Shown: piece by piece, positions 10,721-21,464 of the stretch
How the letters are laid out: each line of letters starts with the position of its first letter
Position numbering within the stretch: the first letter of the stretch is position 1
DNA from: Elymus sibiricus
Taxonomy: Eukaryota; Streptophyta; Magnoliopsida; Poales; Poaceae
Direction of reading: 5' to 3'
DNA length: 64,000 nucleotides
Assembly (NCBI GenBank): GCA_039707655.1
Contig: CM077668.1
Coordinates: forward strand, 397,695,630-397,759,629
The notes under the pieces: model-generated
What the model saw: the letters and a program-made list of their open reading frames with translations, nothing else
The model's database searches: none
Told to the model about the DNA's origin: nothing
Made by a program: the position numbers and the translations under genes

Positions 10721-13134
10721 TCACTCGCAGAAGGCCAGACTCAGGTTGTGAATATCATCTTTGATCATCCTAGCAACCTCATCAGGCGTGGCTTGCTTGC
10801 TTTCAAAGATCCTTCTGTTACGCTCTTTCCAAATGTTCCAAATCGTGTATATGGCAAAGGAGATTCTCTTCCTGCAGCCCTTACTTGAAATGCCTTGAGA
10901 TGTCTTTCTCCACCAGGCCGAGATGCAGGTGCTCCTCGATGCATCGTTGTAGGCTCGGGGTTGAGAGGATTGAAAGGAGTACCAGACTTGCTTGGCAAAG
11001 GAGCAGTCAAGGAACAAATGGGTGGCTGCTTCGGGCTGTTGATCGCACAAAATGCAAGCAGAATTATGAGGCCATCCTCTCGCCAGGAGACGGTCAGCAG
11101 TCCAGAGCCGATTTTGCAGCAGTAGCCAAAGAAAGAACTGGATTTTCCCCTCCGCTTTTGTGTCCCAAACAAACTTAAGGTTTGGGCATTTGAGTCGTCC
11201 CAGAAACTGGATGTCATAGGCCGACTTTGCAGAGTATATATATGTTGTCAGCCATAAGAGTCCCGGAGAAGGAATCCTCGGTTTGCACAAGCGATACCTC
11301 TTGGATTCTTGTCCATAGGTTAAAAAACGTATCGAGCTGCCCTTCTGAGTGAATTCTGTGAAGACCTCTCATCCAAGAACCATCCACAATCCCCTCCTTG
11401 ACCGAGATATTTCTCTTCCAGCTCAGCTTGTAAAGTTCTGGAGCAAAGTCTTGAATGGAGCAGTCCAAGAGCCATCTATCCTTCCAAAAGGAGGTCTTTT
11501 CTCCATTTCCAAGTTGAATCTTGATGCAGGCCGCAAACAGATTTCTGTCAGTGTCATCACAAGGTACAGGCAGCCCCTGCCAAGGTCTTGCAGGTCCATC
11601 TCTCTTTCGTACCACAACCATCTTAGGCGTAAAGCACGGCTGAACCTCTCCAGATCTTTAATTGCCAATCCGCCACAGTCTTTGGGAGAGCAAACCTTTT
11701 CCCAATTTACCATACATTTGCCGCCTTTTGCCTCCTCCTCACCACACCACAAAAAGGCACGTCACAGACGGTCGATTTTCTTTAGCAGCCATTTGGGCGG
11801 GGGGGGGGGGGGGGGGGGGGGGGAATAGTGAAGTTGTAGGTTGTGATCGCTGATAGGACGGAATTAATGAGAGCCAGCCGACCCTTTCTTCTCATGAGCT
11901 TTCCTTTCCAAGGTTTGAGCCTTGAAGCCATCTTATCCAGAATTGGCTGCAAGTCAATTTTCCTTGGATTTCTGTAGCTCAAGGGCAGGCCAAGATACCG
12001 GCAAGGCAGGGATCCCACACTTCCACCAAAAGGTGCCAGAATTTCTGAAAGATTGACGTTATCGCATCTGATTGGGTAGGCCACACACTTATTCAGATTA
12101 ATTGTGAGCCCCGAGGCACCTCCGAAAATGCGCAGAATGGTAGAGACAGCCAAAAGATCATCAGCCTTAGGGTTAATGAATATGGCAGCGTCATCAGCAT
12201 ACAGACTCAATCTCAGGGTGTTAGCTGAGCGAGGAAGAGGCGATAGCAGGCCAGAGGCCGAGGCCATCGAGAAGAGGTGCTGCAGAGGCTCAAGAGCAAT
12301 GATAAAAAGCATGGGAGCAAGAGGATCTCCCTAGCGCAGCCCCTTCCTGTGATAGAACTGCCTTCCGGGGATACTATTCAGGAGCACTCTCGAAGAGGAG
12401 GAGGCCAAAATGATTGAGATAAGGTCCCTCCATCTCTGATTGAATCCAAAACCCTAAGGGTCTCCAGCAGGTAGTCCCAAGCAACGGAATCGAAAGCCTT
12501 TGCAAAGTCAAGCTTGAGGAAGATAAGAGGTGATTTCTTCCGGTGAGCCTCCTTAATCGTGTTTCTGACGTACAGGAAGTTATCTTGGATGGATCTCTTC
12601 TTAATGAAAGCGCTCTGAGTGACTGAGATCAGTCTATCCAGCTCTGGGGCAAGCCTAGATGCAAGAAGCTTCCCAAGGATTTTTGCTATGCTATGCATTA
12701 GACTGGCCGGCCTATAATCAGAGGGGCAAGAAGCATCTCCTTTCTTCGGGATCAGGGCAATAGAGGCAGTGTTCAGCAGCTTCCAGCAGTCACCCTTGAG
12801 TACCATTAACTGATTTAGGGCCTCCAATAGATCAAATTTGATTGTCTCCCAGCAGGCTTTGTAGAACTTCCCAATGAATCCGTTAGGCCCCGGGGCCTTT
12901 TCACCATGCATGGCCATGACAGCAGCTTTTAGCTCCTCCATAGAGAAAATATCATCAAGATGAGTGAGGTCAACCGAGGGAATGGGCAAGGTCTCCCAGT
13001 TTAGGCTGATCGTGCGTTGGCTTGCATTTCCCAGCAGATTCTGAAAGTGGTCGAACAACACCTTCTCTTTGTTATTTTGATCAGAAACCTTAGTCCCGGA
13101 ACGGGTTGTGAGAGCTGGAATAAAAATTTTCCTT
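10721..13134 (-). pseudogene. LINE ORF2, reverse transcriptase to zf-RVT and C-terminal tail
   Basis: ORF2 lacks its endonuclease. RT block: AMHGEKAPGPNGF and LIPKKGDASCPSDYRPASL (12.7-12.9 kb), FLKLDFAKAFDSVAWDYLL (about 12.5 kb) and the catalytic YADD box (about 12.2 kb). The zf-RVT domain has CILCDQQPEAATHLFLDCSF (11.0-11.1 kb), and the tail IWNIWKERNRRIFE ends near 10721. Breaks seen: a frame change near 12447 consistent with one lost base, a TAG at 12331-12333 in the conserved GLRxGDPL motif (a single C-to-T change would make it from CAG), a 25-G run at 11799-11823 replacing codons after the RT core, and further frame changes at 11.2-11.6 kb. Dead copy. Confidence 0.85.
11799..11823. repeat. 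25-bp G homopolymer
   Basis: Twenty-five consecutive G inside the LINE RT region; read on the coding strand it gives a proline run that is not part of the family. Confidence 0.9.
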
Positions 13135-13160
13135 CGTCTTGATCAGAAACACAGCTTTGT

Positions 13161-13977
13161 CGCGGAGGTTTGGTTCCCAGGCAACTAATTAACTGCTTTA
13201 CATGAAAAAACATTACATTTTGCATGCAAAGTTTAAAAAAAGTAACTAGGGAACATGTGAGAGGGGAGGTGAATGAATTAACAACATAATTAATAATGCT
13301 AACAGCGAGCTTTTCTCGGAGCTTAACACAAATCCATGGAGAAAATTGGGCGTGTGAATTGGCCTAAACTAAATCCATCCCTTGTATGTAGTTTACCATT
13401 TATACCATCTCTATTTCCCCAAGGAAATGTTTTTCCTCCTTTTTTATTACAATCCCTATTTCCCACTCCGTTTCCTTTTTTGTCGCAGGGGAAATCTGTC
13501 CAATGGGGATGGTACACGTGAATTAGTAGGGTATATGGCTGGGTACGTTTGTTGGGTGGGCTTAGCGTTTTTGCTTAGCATGGAAAATATTCTTTTTGCA
13601 TGGTTGCTGCATGTGATTTGACCACGTGACCCGGTTGATTGCTTTGATTGAATTCTTGGCCGTTTGCATGGGACGGCAGTGATTAGGATTTGCATGCATG
13701 CGAGTTGTGTACGCTGTCTTCTGTTTTTTTTTTCCAGTCGTGATTTTAGGTGGCCGGTTGCGTGGATAGGCCGTAGGTAGTGTATGTACATGCGTTGGTT
13801 GTTAGAGGCGCAGTTAGCCAAATTTATGATCAAAATCCAAAATCTAAATATATGGCAGTTCATTTGCGATATGGAACTGAGACTTGATCAACTGGACGAA
13901 TTTTACATGCATCATCTATGTATTCCCGTGGTTTGATATGCAGATATTGTAATGTTCTACTTAAAAGTATACACACA
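13161..13977. other. no gene recognised
   Basis: Sequence between two LINE insertions. Short ORFs (13323-13517 minus, 13456-13863 minus) have no recognised domain. Confidence 0.4.
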
Positions 13978-14304
13978 AAGGAGAGGTAACCGGTCAGTTT
14001 AGATGGATTCGAGCACGGCAGTGGCTATGATCTCTTGTGGTGAGGTGGACCGGTCAGTTTATGCTTCGTTGGTTGGAGAGATTAAGTATCTGCTTAGTCT
14101 TAGGAAATCTTGTATTACTCTTGTCCCTCGTTGTCAGAATAAAGCGAGCGATAAACTGGCTAGTTTTGCTAGAGTCGAAGGTCGGACAACGTGGGTCGGA
14201 TCGGGCCCGGAGGATGTTTTGAAGGTTGTCCAAGATGATTGTAAGGACCTTCTAGTTGAGTAATACAAGTATTATTCCCGCAAAAAAAAAAAGGAGAGGT
14301 AACC
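13978..14304 (+). mobile_element. severely 5'-truncated LINE with target-site duplication
   Basis: AAGGAGAGGTAACC occurs at 13978-13991 and 14291-14304. Between the copies lie about 300 bp ending in an A run (14282-14292, overlapping the duplication), the 3' tail of a LINE in plus orientation. Only the end of ORF2 was reverse transcribed. Confidence 0.8.
14003..14263 (+). pseudogene. LINE ORF2 C-terminal RNase H-like fragment
   Basis: 86-residue frame beginning DSSTAVAMISCGEVDRSVYA and including LVPRCQNKASDKLASFARVE, the end of the RVT_3 RNase H-like domain of plant LINEs (the NKASDKLA helix near the C-terminus). The natural stop is at 14261-14263. The start codon is incidental: TAG lies directly upstream in frame at the insertion junction. 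Confidence 0.75.
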
Positions 14305-14520
14305 AACCTGGATACAATGACCGGAAACAAGACGTCATCTTACAAAAAATGTTCATCTGTGGTAGATATCTATTTCTCCTTTTTTGACCATACAGAATAA
14401 GGTGTCGCAAGTAATAGCCTACCTATCCTCAAGGATTTACTTTGAAGACTACAACTTGGTGATTCTAATTATATGTTGTAGCATCGAGTTTTTTTTACTC
14501 TTTTGAAGAAAAAATAATGG

Positions 14521-14589
14521 TACTCCCTCTGTGAAGTAAAATAGACTTTTGTGATCTAAAAAGTCTTATATTACTTTACAGAGGGAGCA
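14521..14589. mobile_element. Stowaway MITE
   Basis: Inverted ends CTCCCTCTGTGAAGTAA (14523-14539) and TTACTTTACAGAGGGAG (14571-14587). TA is present on the left (14521-14522); on the right it has become CA. Tc1/mariner-type non-autonomous element. Confidence 0.85.
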
Positions 14590-15937
14590 TAATGCAGGAA
14601 TAGTACGAAATCTTGGCCAGATAGGTGATATATGCATGCATAAAGAACTAGGAGTATTTCTTTTAGCTATTTGTAAAGGAATAAGTATGAAATCTTGGCT
14701 AGATAGTTGAGATCTGCAATGAAGTATTTCTTTTTGCTAACTATAAATAGTTTTTTCCAACTTACTATTAGCAACTTTTCGACCATAAATTGTTTGTTGT
14801 AGTATGTGAAATGGTCTTTGCCAGATGAAATGAATTGCATAGTGGCTTGGCGGATGGTGCATGCTTTGTTGTTTGGTGCTGGTGCGGGTGCAGATACGAT
14901 GATGGGTGTAGGGAAGAGCAGTTGGTAGTTATATTAATAATCTGACAAAGGTGCATGTGTAAAATTTAGCCAAAGTTTTCTTCCCTACTTCCTATCCTTA
15001 AACACAGAATGGCACGAAACAGATACATGCATTGTTCATCTTGGATTAGTTGGCAAGTTAGCCATTCAATATGATGTCAAGTAGTTAAAAAAAAGTAGGT
15101 TTTTTCTTGCCAAATTATTTTTTCTTTCAAAATTTTCCATCAAAGCGCATTAAAGATTTTGTGATGATCAAATAGTTGATTTTTTTACCATGTCAATCCA
15201 TCCATGCATGTTCTCCATCATTTACATACGCAACCACCCATGTGTAATAAAAATAATAAGGAAAAGAAACACTAACACATCAGACTTAAAGTAATAAGAA
15301 AAATATGGTCTCATAGAACCGACCAATCCAGTTATACATCAACGATTCTTGAATGGCCGAGCAAAGAAATGATTGCCAAACTAGCAACCAATTAAATAGT
15401 CAAAAAATTAACGACACATGAGTCTTCCTTTACCACGTATAAAATCTCAACATAAAGTATCGACGGGGCGCGACCTGCCGCCGCACACGGGCATAGCTAA
15501 TAAATTGCATGTATTGGGAGAGTTGATGTAAAAAACTTGCTCCAACAGACTCTCATTCCCTAATAAATTATTAGCACGTCCCATTAATCAGCATCAACTC
15601 TTCTAATAAATTGGGAATTTTAGGCCCTCACAATACTGCTCCTATAATTCCCACGTCAGCGCCTTGTTGCCGGAGTCCGCCACGCCGACTGACCACCGCC
15701 GACACCGTCGCTTGCCCTCTAGCCGCCGGAGTCTGCCGAGCCACCACCCGATAGAGAATGACATCACATTGACAAGTGGGACCTTAAAGTCAGATTAAGT
15801 ATTGGGAAAGAAAAAATTGTTGTTTTGAAAAAGTAGCTCACTTGCAAACCCTCCTTATGTCATTGGGACAGCTGAAGAAGCGTCTATTGGGGGGTGTTTT
15901 TTTTTTGTAGTGGTTGGAGATGCTCTTAATGAGGGCC
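14590..15937. other. no gene recognised
   Basis: AT-rich flank with a short GC-rich stretch at 15640-15745. Words such as GTGGTTGGAGATGCTCTTAA (15911-15930) resemble ends of common grass MITEs, but the other end could not be paired. Confidence 0.35.
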
Positions 15938-16163
15938 TCTTTGATTTGCAGGATTCTAAAAATACAGGAATAGGAAAAGTATAGGATTAAAGTGATATGC
16001 TCACTTAAATCATATGAAACTAGCAAGACGTGTTTGATGTCACAGGAAAAACAAAAGAATTGTAAAAAGAGGTTGATGTGCATGCTATTTTTCCTATGAA
16101 AAGTAGTACAGTACAAAACATTCGATAGAAAAAATTTCTATGGGATCCAATCCTATATAAAAA
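15938..16163. mobile_element. possible MITE split by the Helitron
   Basis: The left end reads GGGCCTCTTTGATTTGCAGG (15940-15959). The right side reads CCAATCCTATATAAAAA up to 16163 and appears to resume after the Helitron at 17651 with TCAAGGACC. Together these would form an imperfect inverted copy of the left end. Family not named. Confidence 0.35.
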
Positions 16164-16361
16164 TCTTTACCTCTTTACCTAATAATAAAGCGGCTATCGC
16201 TTCTGGTCGTCCGTCATCGAAATTGCCCCCGAAATTGTGAATAATTACCCACCATGCCATAGGTAAGTGGGAAAAACGATTTGGTTTTTCACATCGGCTG
16301 TTGTCATTGGCAATTAAGATGAAGTGGTCCTCCCGTATTGCAAAACCGCATGTGTGTCGTA

Positions 16362-16440
16362 CTGGTTGGAGCGTCGCTCTTCTAGCCAGGGGACCTGAGT
16401 TCCAGTCCCACACCCCTCGCTTGTTCTCTCTAAATTTTTT
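16362..16440 (+). other. tRNA-like Pol III promoter module in the Helitron
   Basis: A-box-like TGGTTGGAGCG (16363-16373), B-box-like GTTCCAGTCC (16399-16408), then six T (16435-16440), followed by TGGGC (16462) and GGCCCA (16477-16482). Same order of parts as the modules at 2733-2810 and 4581-4663, with a shorter A-to-B distance. Confidence 0.45.
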
Positions 16441-16901
16441 ATGGGCGTAGGATACAGCTGATGGGCTGCACTTTTTGGCCCAGCTACTATGTTTTACTTT
16501 TTATTTTCCTTTTTTCTCGCAGATTCAAAATGCTTTTCAAAATATTCATATCTTTTAAACTCTAACTTCAAAATTAACATATTATATATGAAAATGCCAC
16601 AGAAAAATATGTAGGTTCCAAATATGCCATTATCTTGCATGTTAATCATTTTTAAAATTACGTTTTTGGTGCAACCTTAATTAATAGTTTAATACCTTCT
16701 TTATATGGAGTATTTTGAAAATGTCTATTATATATGTTTCCAACTCATTTAAATGGAGTAAATAAGATTATTTGATGTTCTCGCAAAAGCTATTATTAGC
16801 ACTATATGAGATGTTGATTCCTATCAGATACTATATGTTAAAGGTTATAACACGTACATAATCATCATCTCTATTTCGCACAGTACACAATAATCATCCT
16901 A

Positions 16902-17059
16902 CTCCCTCCGTTCCTAAATATAAGACCTTTTAGACATTCCACTATAGACTACATACGGAGCAAAATGAGTGAATCTACACTCTAAAGTATGTCTATATAC
17001 ATCCGTATGTAGTCCATAGTGGAATCTCTAAAAGGTCTTATATTTCGGAACAGAGGAAG
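16902..17059. mobile_element. Stowaway MITE nested in the Helitron
   Basis: 158 bp with inverted ends CTCCCTCCGTTCCTAAATAT (16902 on) and ATATTTCGGAACAGAGGAAG (ending 17059), flanked by TA on both sides (16900-16901, 17060-17061). Nearly a full-length hairpin. Confidence 0.9.
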
Positions 17060-17871
17060 TATATACGATGATGTACACGAAACTGCTGATACAAGCTTTA
17101 TATAAACCAGTGGCTTAACGTTAATTTCCATATTATTTGAAATTGTGCCCATAGTTTATTTTTTTAAGAATATCGATGTTGATATGCAACCTTGAACATT
17201 TGGCATGCATGTCCTTACAGATTGATTGTTTTCGGTGAAGCTGTCTAATATGTTTGCAACCAAATTAAGTCTTGACTTGGATTACAGTTGCAAACACATA
17301 TATCAATAAGACAAAAATAATGCTCTTATGCACATGTTATCATTGAATACTAAAATATAGTTGCTATTTTCATTATAATGAAATATTTGTTGGGCATCAC
17401 TGAGGAGAAACGACAACAAAGACGTAAACATATATCGGCAACTAGGTAGATATTTATGTTGTATAAGGAATTGGAAACACCTTGAGTACACTTCAAAAAT
17501 CATCCTACCTTTATATTTTTGTACACCACCACTTATAATATTGCTTGTTGTACAACATCATGAAAAATTTCAAGAGATTTGCTAATGTCATCCAGTGTGT
17601 TTGAGGGGTGATTTTTTTCTCCCGTTGCAACAAACGGGCATATTTGCTAGTCAAGGACCAACGCAGGAGCCCTTAGATTTGTTTTCCCTTCCAAGTTGTT
17701 ACTTTGACTTTGTAATACGGGAGCCCAGGCCCGATGAATCGAGTCACAATTGAGGCCTTGCCTGAGATGCAGCGCAACCGACTCATGTACGCAATATCCT
17801 TACCATGCCCTCCCTGAAGTTCCAATTCCATCGGCCCTGAGGTCGAGATCGCATCGCCGCTGACGCAGACG

Positions 17872-19524
17872 ATGGCCGGGGCCGACCGCCTGTCCGCCCT
17901 CCCCGACGATCTTCTCCTGCGGATCCTCCACTTCGCCCCGGCCAAGGAGGCTGCCTCCACAGTCGCGCTCTCGCGGCGATGGCGCTCCTCTGGCGCCGTG
18001 AACCTCGAGACGGTCGTCGAGGAATACGATCCCCGCGGCTGGGGGTACGGAGGAGATAAATGCGAAGAATTTGACGAGGCCCTCTTCTTCTCCCGGCGAG
18101 ATGCCTGCGTCTCCGCCGCCGACGACCCCGTCACCAGGCTTACCCTGCGCTTTAACTTCATGGGTAGCTACGTATATAGCGTAATGAAGTTTCTGCACTA
18201 TGATCGCGATGGGTCACGGTCGCCGGACCGAGGTGGGTCACGGTCGCCGGACCGAGACTGGTCGCCGGACCCAGAAGGCTCCCAGTCGTCGGACCGAGAT
18301 GGGTCAGTGTCGTCGGACCGAGACTGGTCGCCGGACCCAGAAGGCTCCCAGTCGTCGGACCGAGATGGGTCAGTGTCGTCGGACCGAGACTGGTCGCCGG
18401 ACCCAGAAGGCTCCCAGTCGTCGGACCGAGATGGGTCAGTGTCGTCGGACCGAGATGGGTCAGTGCCGCCGGACCGAGACGTGCTCGGCAAGTTGCTCTC
18501 AAACAGGGCGGTGCGCTGCGTCGAGGAGCTCCGGCTCGTCGCGAATGACTGCACAAGCGACACCTATGCCTACGACGAGTCGACGACGACAAAATCTCCT
18601 CCAGCTCGCAGTCGGAAGTTATCTTGAGCCTCAGCATCTACTCCCTGCCGTCGGTGGCCCTCCGCGTGCTTGAACTCACCGGCTGCCAAGTTACACTTCC
18701 GCCGGCAGCCAAGTTAGCGTTCCCACGGCTCCTGTCGCTGCGGCTGCGCCATTGCACCCTGCGGCTCGACACTCTGCAGGCCCTCGTCAACGCGGCGGCA
18801 GCGCTTACCGCAGTTCACCTTGAGTTTGTCATGATCGCACAACCCAACGACGACATAATCCTCCGCTGCCCGACAGCAACCGTGATCGTGCTGGAGGGAT
18901 GCTATTGGAAGGAGTACGATAACCCATGGTGGGTCCGCATGCAACAGACCAGAGGAGCCCATGGAGATTGACGCGCCGCGGCTGCGGCACTTCAGGTACA
19001 AGGGACTTCTCCGGCCGTTCTCGCTGAGTCCGCAGCCACTGGCCTTGGCTCTGGCGGACTTGCATTTTGTGCTGCGCCGCGGCAGAGATGGAAAGAAAGT
19101 TTGGTGCCACGACAACGGGGATCCACTCCGTGGCGAGCGTGACCTCGAGGTCTTCTGGCAATTCCTTCAGAGTTTTACCACTGCCAAGGTTCTAAAGCTG
19201 AGGGTGAACACCCTCGAGGACATCGCCGTTCTAAGCAAGGCCATGCGCCTCAAGCTCCTGCCGACATTCCGCAGCCTCGAGCGCCTGGAGCTGCAAGGAT
19301 TGCACAGGCCCCAAGGCATGACCGCGGCTGTGGCGATCGTGAACCTGCTCCGCTGCTGCCCCGCGCTCCGTGACCTCCGCATCAACCTCGCCTTGGCATG
19401 CCACGATCTAGTGTATAGGCCTTGTGAACGCCGATTTCTGCGAAGAAAATTCCGGTCTGACCGTGACAAGTCCATCCATCTTGTCAACTGCAGCCGCAAT
19501 TCTCCGAACGCATACTACGACGAC
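17872..19524 (+). pseudogene. F-box/LRR protein, 5' segment of a split pseudogene
   Basis: Start at 17872, with the F-box right after it (DRLSALPDDLLLRIL, residues about 5-19, then SRRWR near 40). F-box proteins of this type bind SKP1 in SCF ubiquitin ligases and use C-terminal LRRs to hold the target. A 22-residue Ser/Asp/Arg repeat follows (about residues 110-205), then leucine-rich segments (LPSVALRVLELTGCQVTLPP; LERLELQGLHRPQG). Breaks: a frame change near 18580 (one base lost in a CGACGACGAC stretch) and another near 18950. The segment ends exactly at the hAT insertion, after the codon at 19522-19524, and resumes at 20368. A second copy of the C-terminal half lies at 57723-58440 on the other strand. 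Confidence 0.85.
18193..18480 (+). repeat. in-frame minisatellite (66-bp units) in the F-box gene
   Basis: The word GTCGCCGGAC recurs at 18261, 18327 and 18393, a 66-bp period giving three 22-residue units (SPDPEGSQSSDRDG plus SVSSDRDW). It is flanked by shorter 24-bp relatives (GSRSPDRG). The period is a multiple of three, so the frame is kept. All units encode Ser, Asp, Arg, Gly and Pro only, a likely disordered linker between F-box and LRRs. Confidence 0.85.
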
Positions 19525-20367
19525 CTACGAAGCACCGATACGTCCAGAAGCTGTGTATCCGCGTATAATACGTCACCGATACGCCGATACGTCAGATACG
19601 CCATCGATACGCGTATCCATGGAGTATCTTGTTTTTCGATTTAAAAAGAACGAAAAAAAAATGCCGATACGGCCGCCGGGACGGCGCCGACACGTCGGGG
19701 ATACGGGATGCAAGCCCACTCGTAACCCTAAACAGTCAGCGCACTCAGTTCGTTCGGGTGGCAGATTGGATTGAGTATTCGTGGGCAAGCGCATCGCCGC
19801 CGCCGCCTGGAGTCGCTCGTCGTCGCTGCCGCTGCTACCGGCTGAAGTTGCTCACCGCCGTGACGCCGTTTGACTCGCCTTGCCTATGCCGCCGCCGACA
19901 GCTGAAGTCGTTCACCGCCGTCTGGACTCGCCTCACCTCTGCCGCCGCCGCCTGCCGCCCGTCGCCGTGATGCGGGTGTGCGGGTTGTGTGTGCTTGTTG
20001 CCGCCATGGATGCGTGGTTGTTGTGTATGTGTGCGTGCTTGCTGACTGCTGCTTGGTGCTGGCCACCACTGCATGCAAGTACTACGAGGATCGAGTAAAT
20101 TGATGATCATTCATTCAGTCATCCAGAAGGCGAGGATTGAGTGAAGTGATGATCATTCGGCCATCGAGTAACAGGCATGGATGCAACAAATGGACAGTAT
20201 TTTGATCTCATCTCAGGCATTCAATTCATTGTCTTAATAATATGGCATTTTATTAATAATTTATATATACTCGCCGTATCGCCGTATTGCTGTTTTTAGA
20301 AATTGCTGTATCCCATATCCCCGTATCCGTATCGATGTCGCCGTATCGGTGCTTCATAGACGACGAC
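19517..20367. mobile_element. hAT element with 8-bp target-site duplication
   Basis: The element 19525-20359 (835 bp) has inverted ends CTACGAAGCACCGATACG and, read from the right, CTATGAAGCACCGATACG (one mismatch). ACGACGAC flanks it at 19517-19524 and 20360-20367. Internal sequence holds clustered GATACG words near both ends and a GC-rich middle without a transposase domain. Removing the element and one duplication copy restores the F-box frame. Confidence 0.9.
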
Positions 20368-20492
20368 ACTAGGTGTGGCGAGGCCTTTGAGATCCCTGCC
20401 TTGAGTCGCCGCTCGTTCGACTGCTTGCAGAGCTCCATGAAGAGAGTTAGTTTGCAGTTCTGGCTACAGGATGAAAACTGCTTTGGTGTCAA
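20368..20492 (+). pseudogene. F-box/LRR pseudogene, middle segment
   Basis: 41 codons in frame with the segment that ends at 19524 and with the one starting after the CACTA element. Contains FEIPALSRRSFDCLQSS, matching EIPGLSRHSSFEFLQSS in the minus-strand copy near 57.98 kb. It ends at the CACTA insertion (CAA at 20490-20492). Confidence 0.85.
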
Positions 20493-20529
20493 TCACTACT
20501 GGAATTTCCCTATACACCAGGTGCCAGGC

Positions 20530-21260
20530 TCTTCGCCGAGAGCCAAACCACGGGCACTCGGCAAACTTCGGTACGCCGAGAGCCGCGCTCGGCAACAATG
20601 GGTTCACGGCAACTAGCCCATGTTGCCGACACACAGTCACGGCGAAGCGACTACACCCGGCAAACGGTACAGACGCCGAGAGCAATACACGGCAAAGAGT
20701 AGCCACGTGGCATGCCCGTTCGCACCTGACGGCTCCGTCAGTTTCTTTCCATATTACCAAGAACCGGTTGTCGACGCTCGGTACAGAATATGCCACATCC
20801 TATTTTCCTATTGTTTTTGTGTGTTCTTTGGCCCTCTATTGTTGTGTCTGATATTTCATATCTTTTAATGACTATAGTTTCAAAATGCCGAGCACGACTA
20901 CGAATGGTGAGGATGTGTAGACCTAGGGTTAGGACCTTTACCGAGAGGCACTCTCGGTAAAGTCAAATATTACCGAGAGCCGCTTATCGACCCTCGGTAC
21001 TGAGTAAGCCACATCATATTTTCCTTTTATTTGTGTGTGTTTCTTTGCCACCCTCTTTTTTTTGTCTGATATTTCATGTCTTTTAATGACTAAAGTTTCA
21101 AAATGCCATTAGCTAAGTTTCAGACTGCCATTGCTGGAGTGCTGGAGTCCCATTCTTTACCGAGAGAGGCCCTCGGAAAAAGAATGGCACTACAGTTGTC
21201 AGTGTCAGGCCACCCCTTTTCCGAGAGCTACACTCGGTAAAGTGAGGTTTTCCGTGTGTT
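20530..21260. repeat. CACTA left subterminal repeats
   Basis: Repeated inverted words such as GCCGAGAGCC, CACTCGGCAAA, TACCGAGAGCC and CTCGGTAAAG. In CACTA elements such motifs bind the TNPA-type protein. A larger unit (TAGGGTTAGGACCTTTACCGAG through TTTCAAAATGCC) is present about twice and recurs at 36.1-38.1 kb. 21261-21467 holds no further motif. Confidence 0.8.
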
Positions 21261-21464
21261 GCTCTCGGAAATGTGTCCCATAGCTCTTTTGTTGAACCCC
21301 TTCTTGTCTTATCCCTGCAACTGAAATCAACTAAATAGATTTCTGGCCATATCTTCAGTGCAAAAAATATTACCATATCAAATGAATGCCTAGAAGCACA
21401 TCACACACATAAACATAATTCGAACTAGAAATTCACATAAGTATTAGTATAACTCAAAGTAGTT

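Larger units (their letters stand above)
10576..13160 (-). mobile_element. 5'-truncated LINE insertion with target-site duplication
   Basis: The element body is 10591-13144 on the minus strand. The 15-bp word AGAAACACAGCTTTG occurs at 10576-10590 and at 13145-13159, flanking it exactly. A short T run (10591-10597), which is poly(A) on the minus strand, lies directly inside the left copy. The 5' end stops in the middle of ORF2. This is the signature of target-primed reverse transcription. Confidence 0.85.
16164..17650 (+). mobile_element. non-autonomous Helitron (complete ends)
   Basis: The 5' end TCTTTACC at 16164 is preceded by A (16163). The 3' end CTAG (17647-17650) is followed by T (17651), the A/T target of Helitrons. 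Eight bases before CTAG lies a hairpin CCCGTT-GCAACA-AACGGG (17621-17638). Start motif, 3' hairpin and CTRR end all fit. No Rep/helicase is encoded in 1,487 bp. It carries a tRNA-like module and a nested Stowaway element. Confidence 0.85.

Noticed and set aside
10559..10888. Plus-strand ORF across the LINE 3' end
   Set aside because: Antisense to the LINE tail and crosses the target-site duplication.
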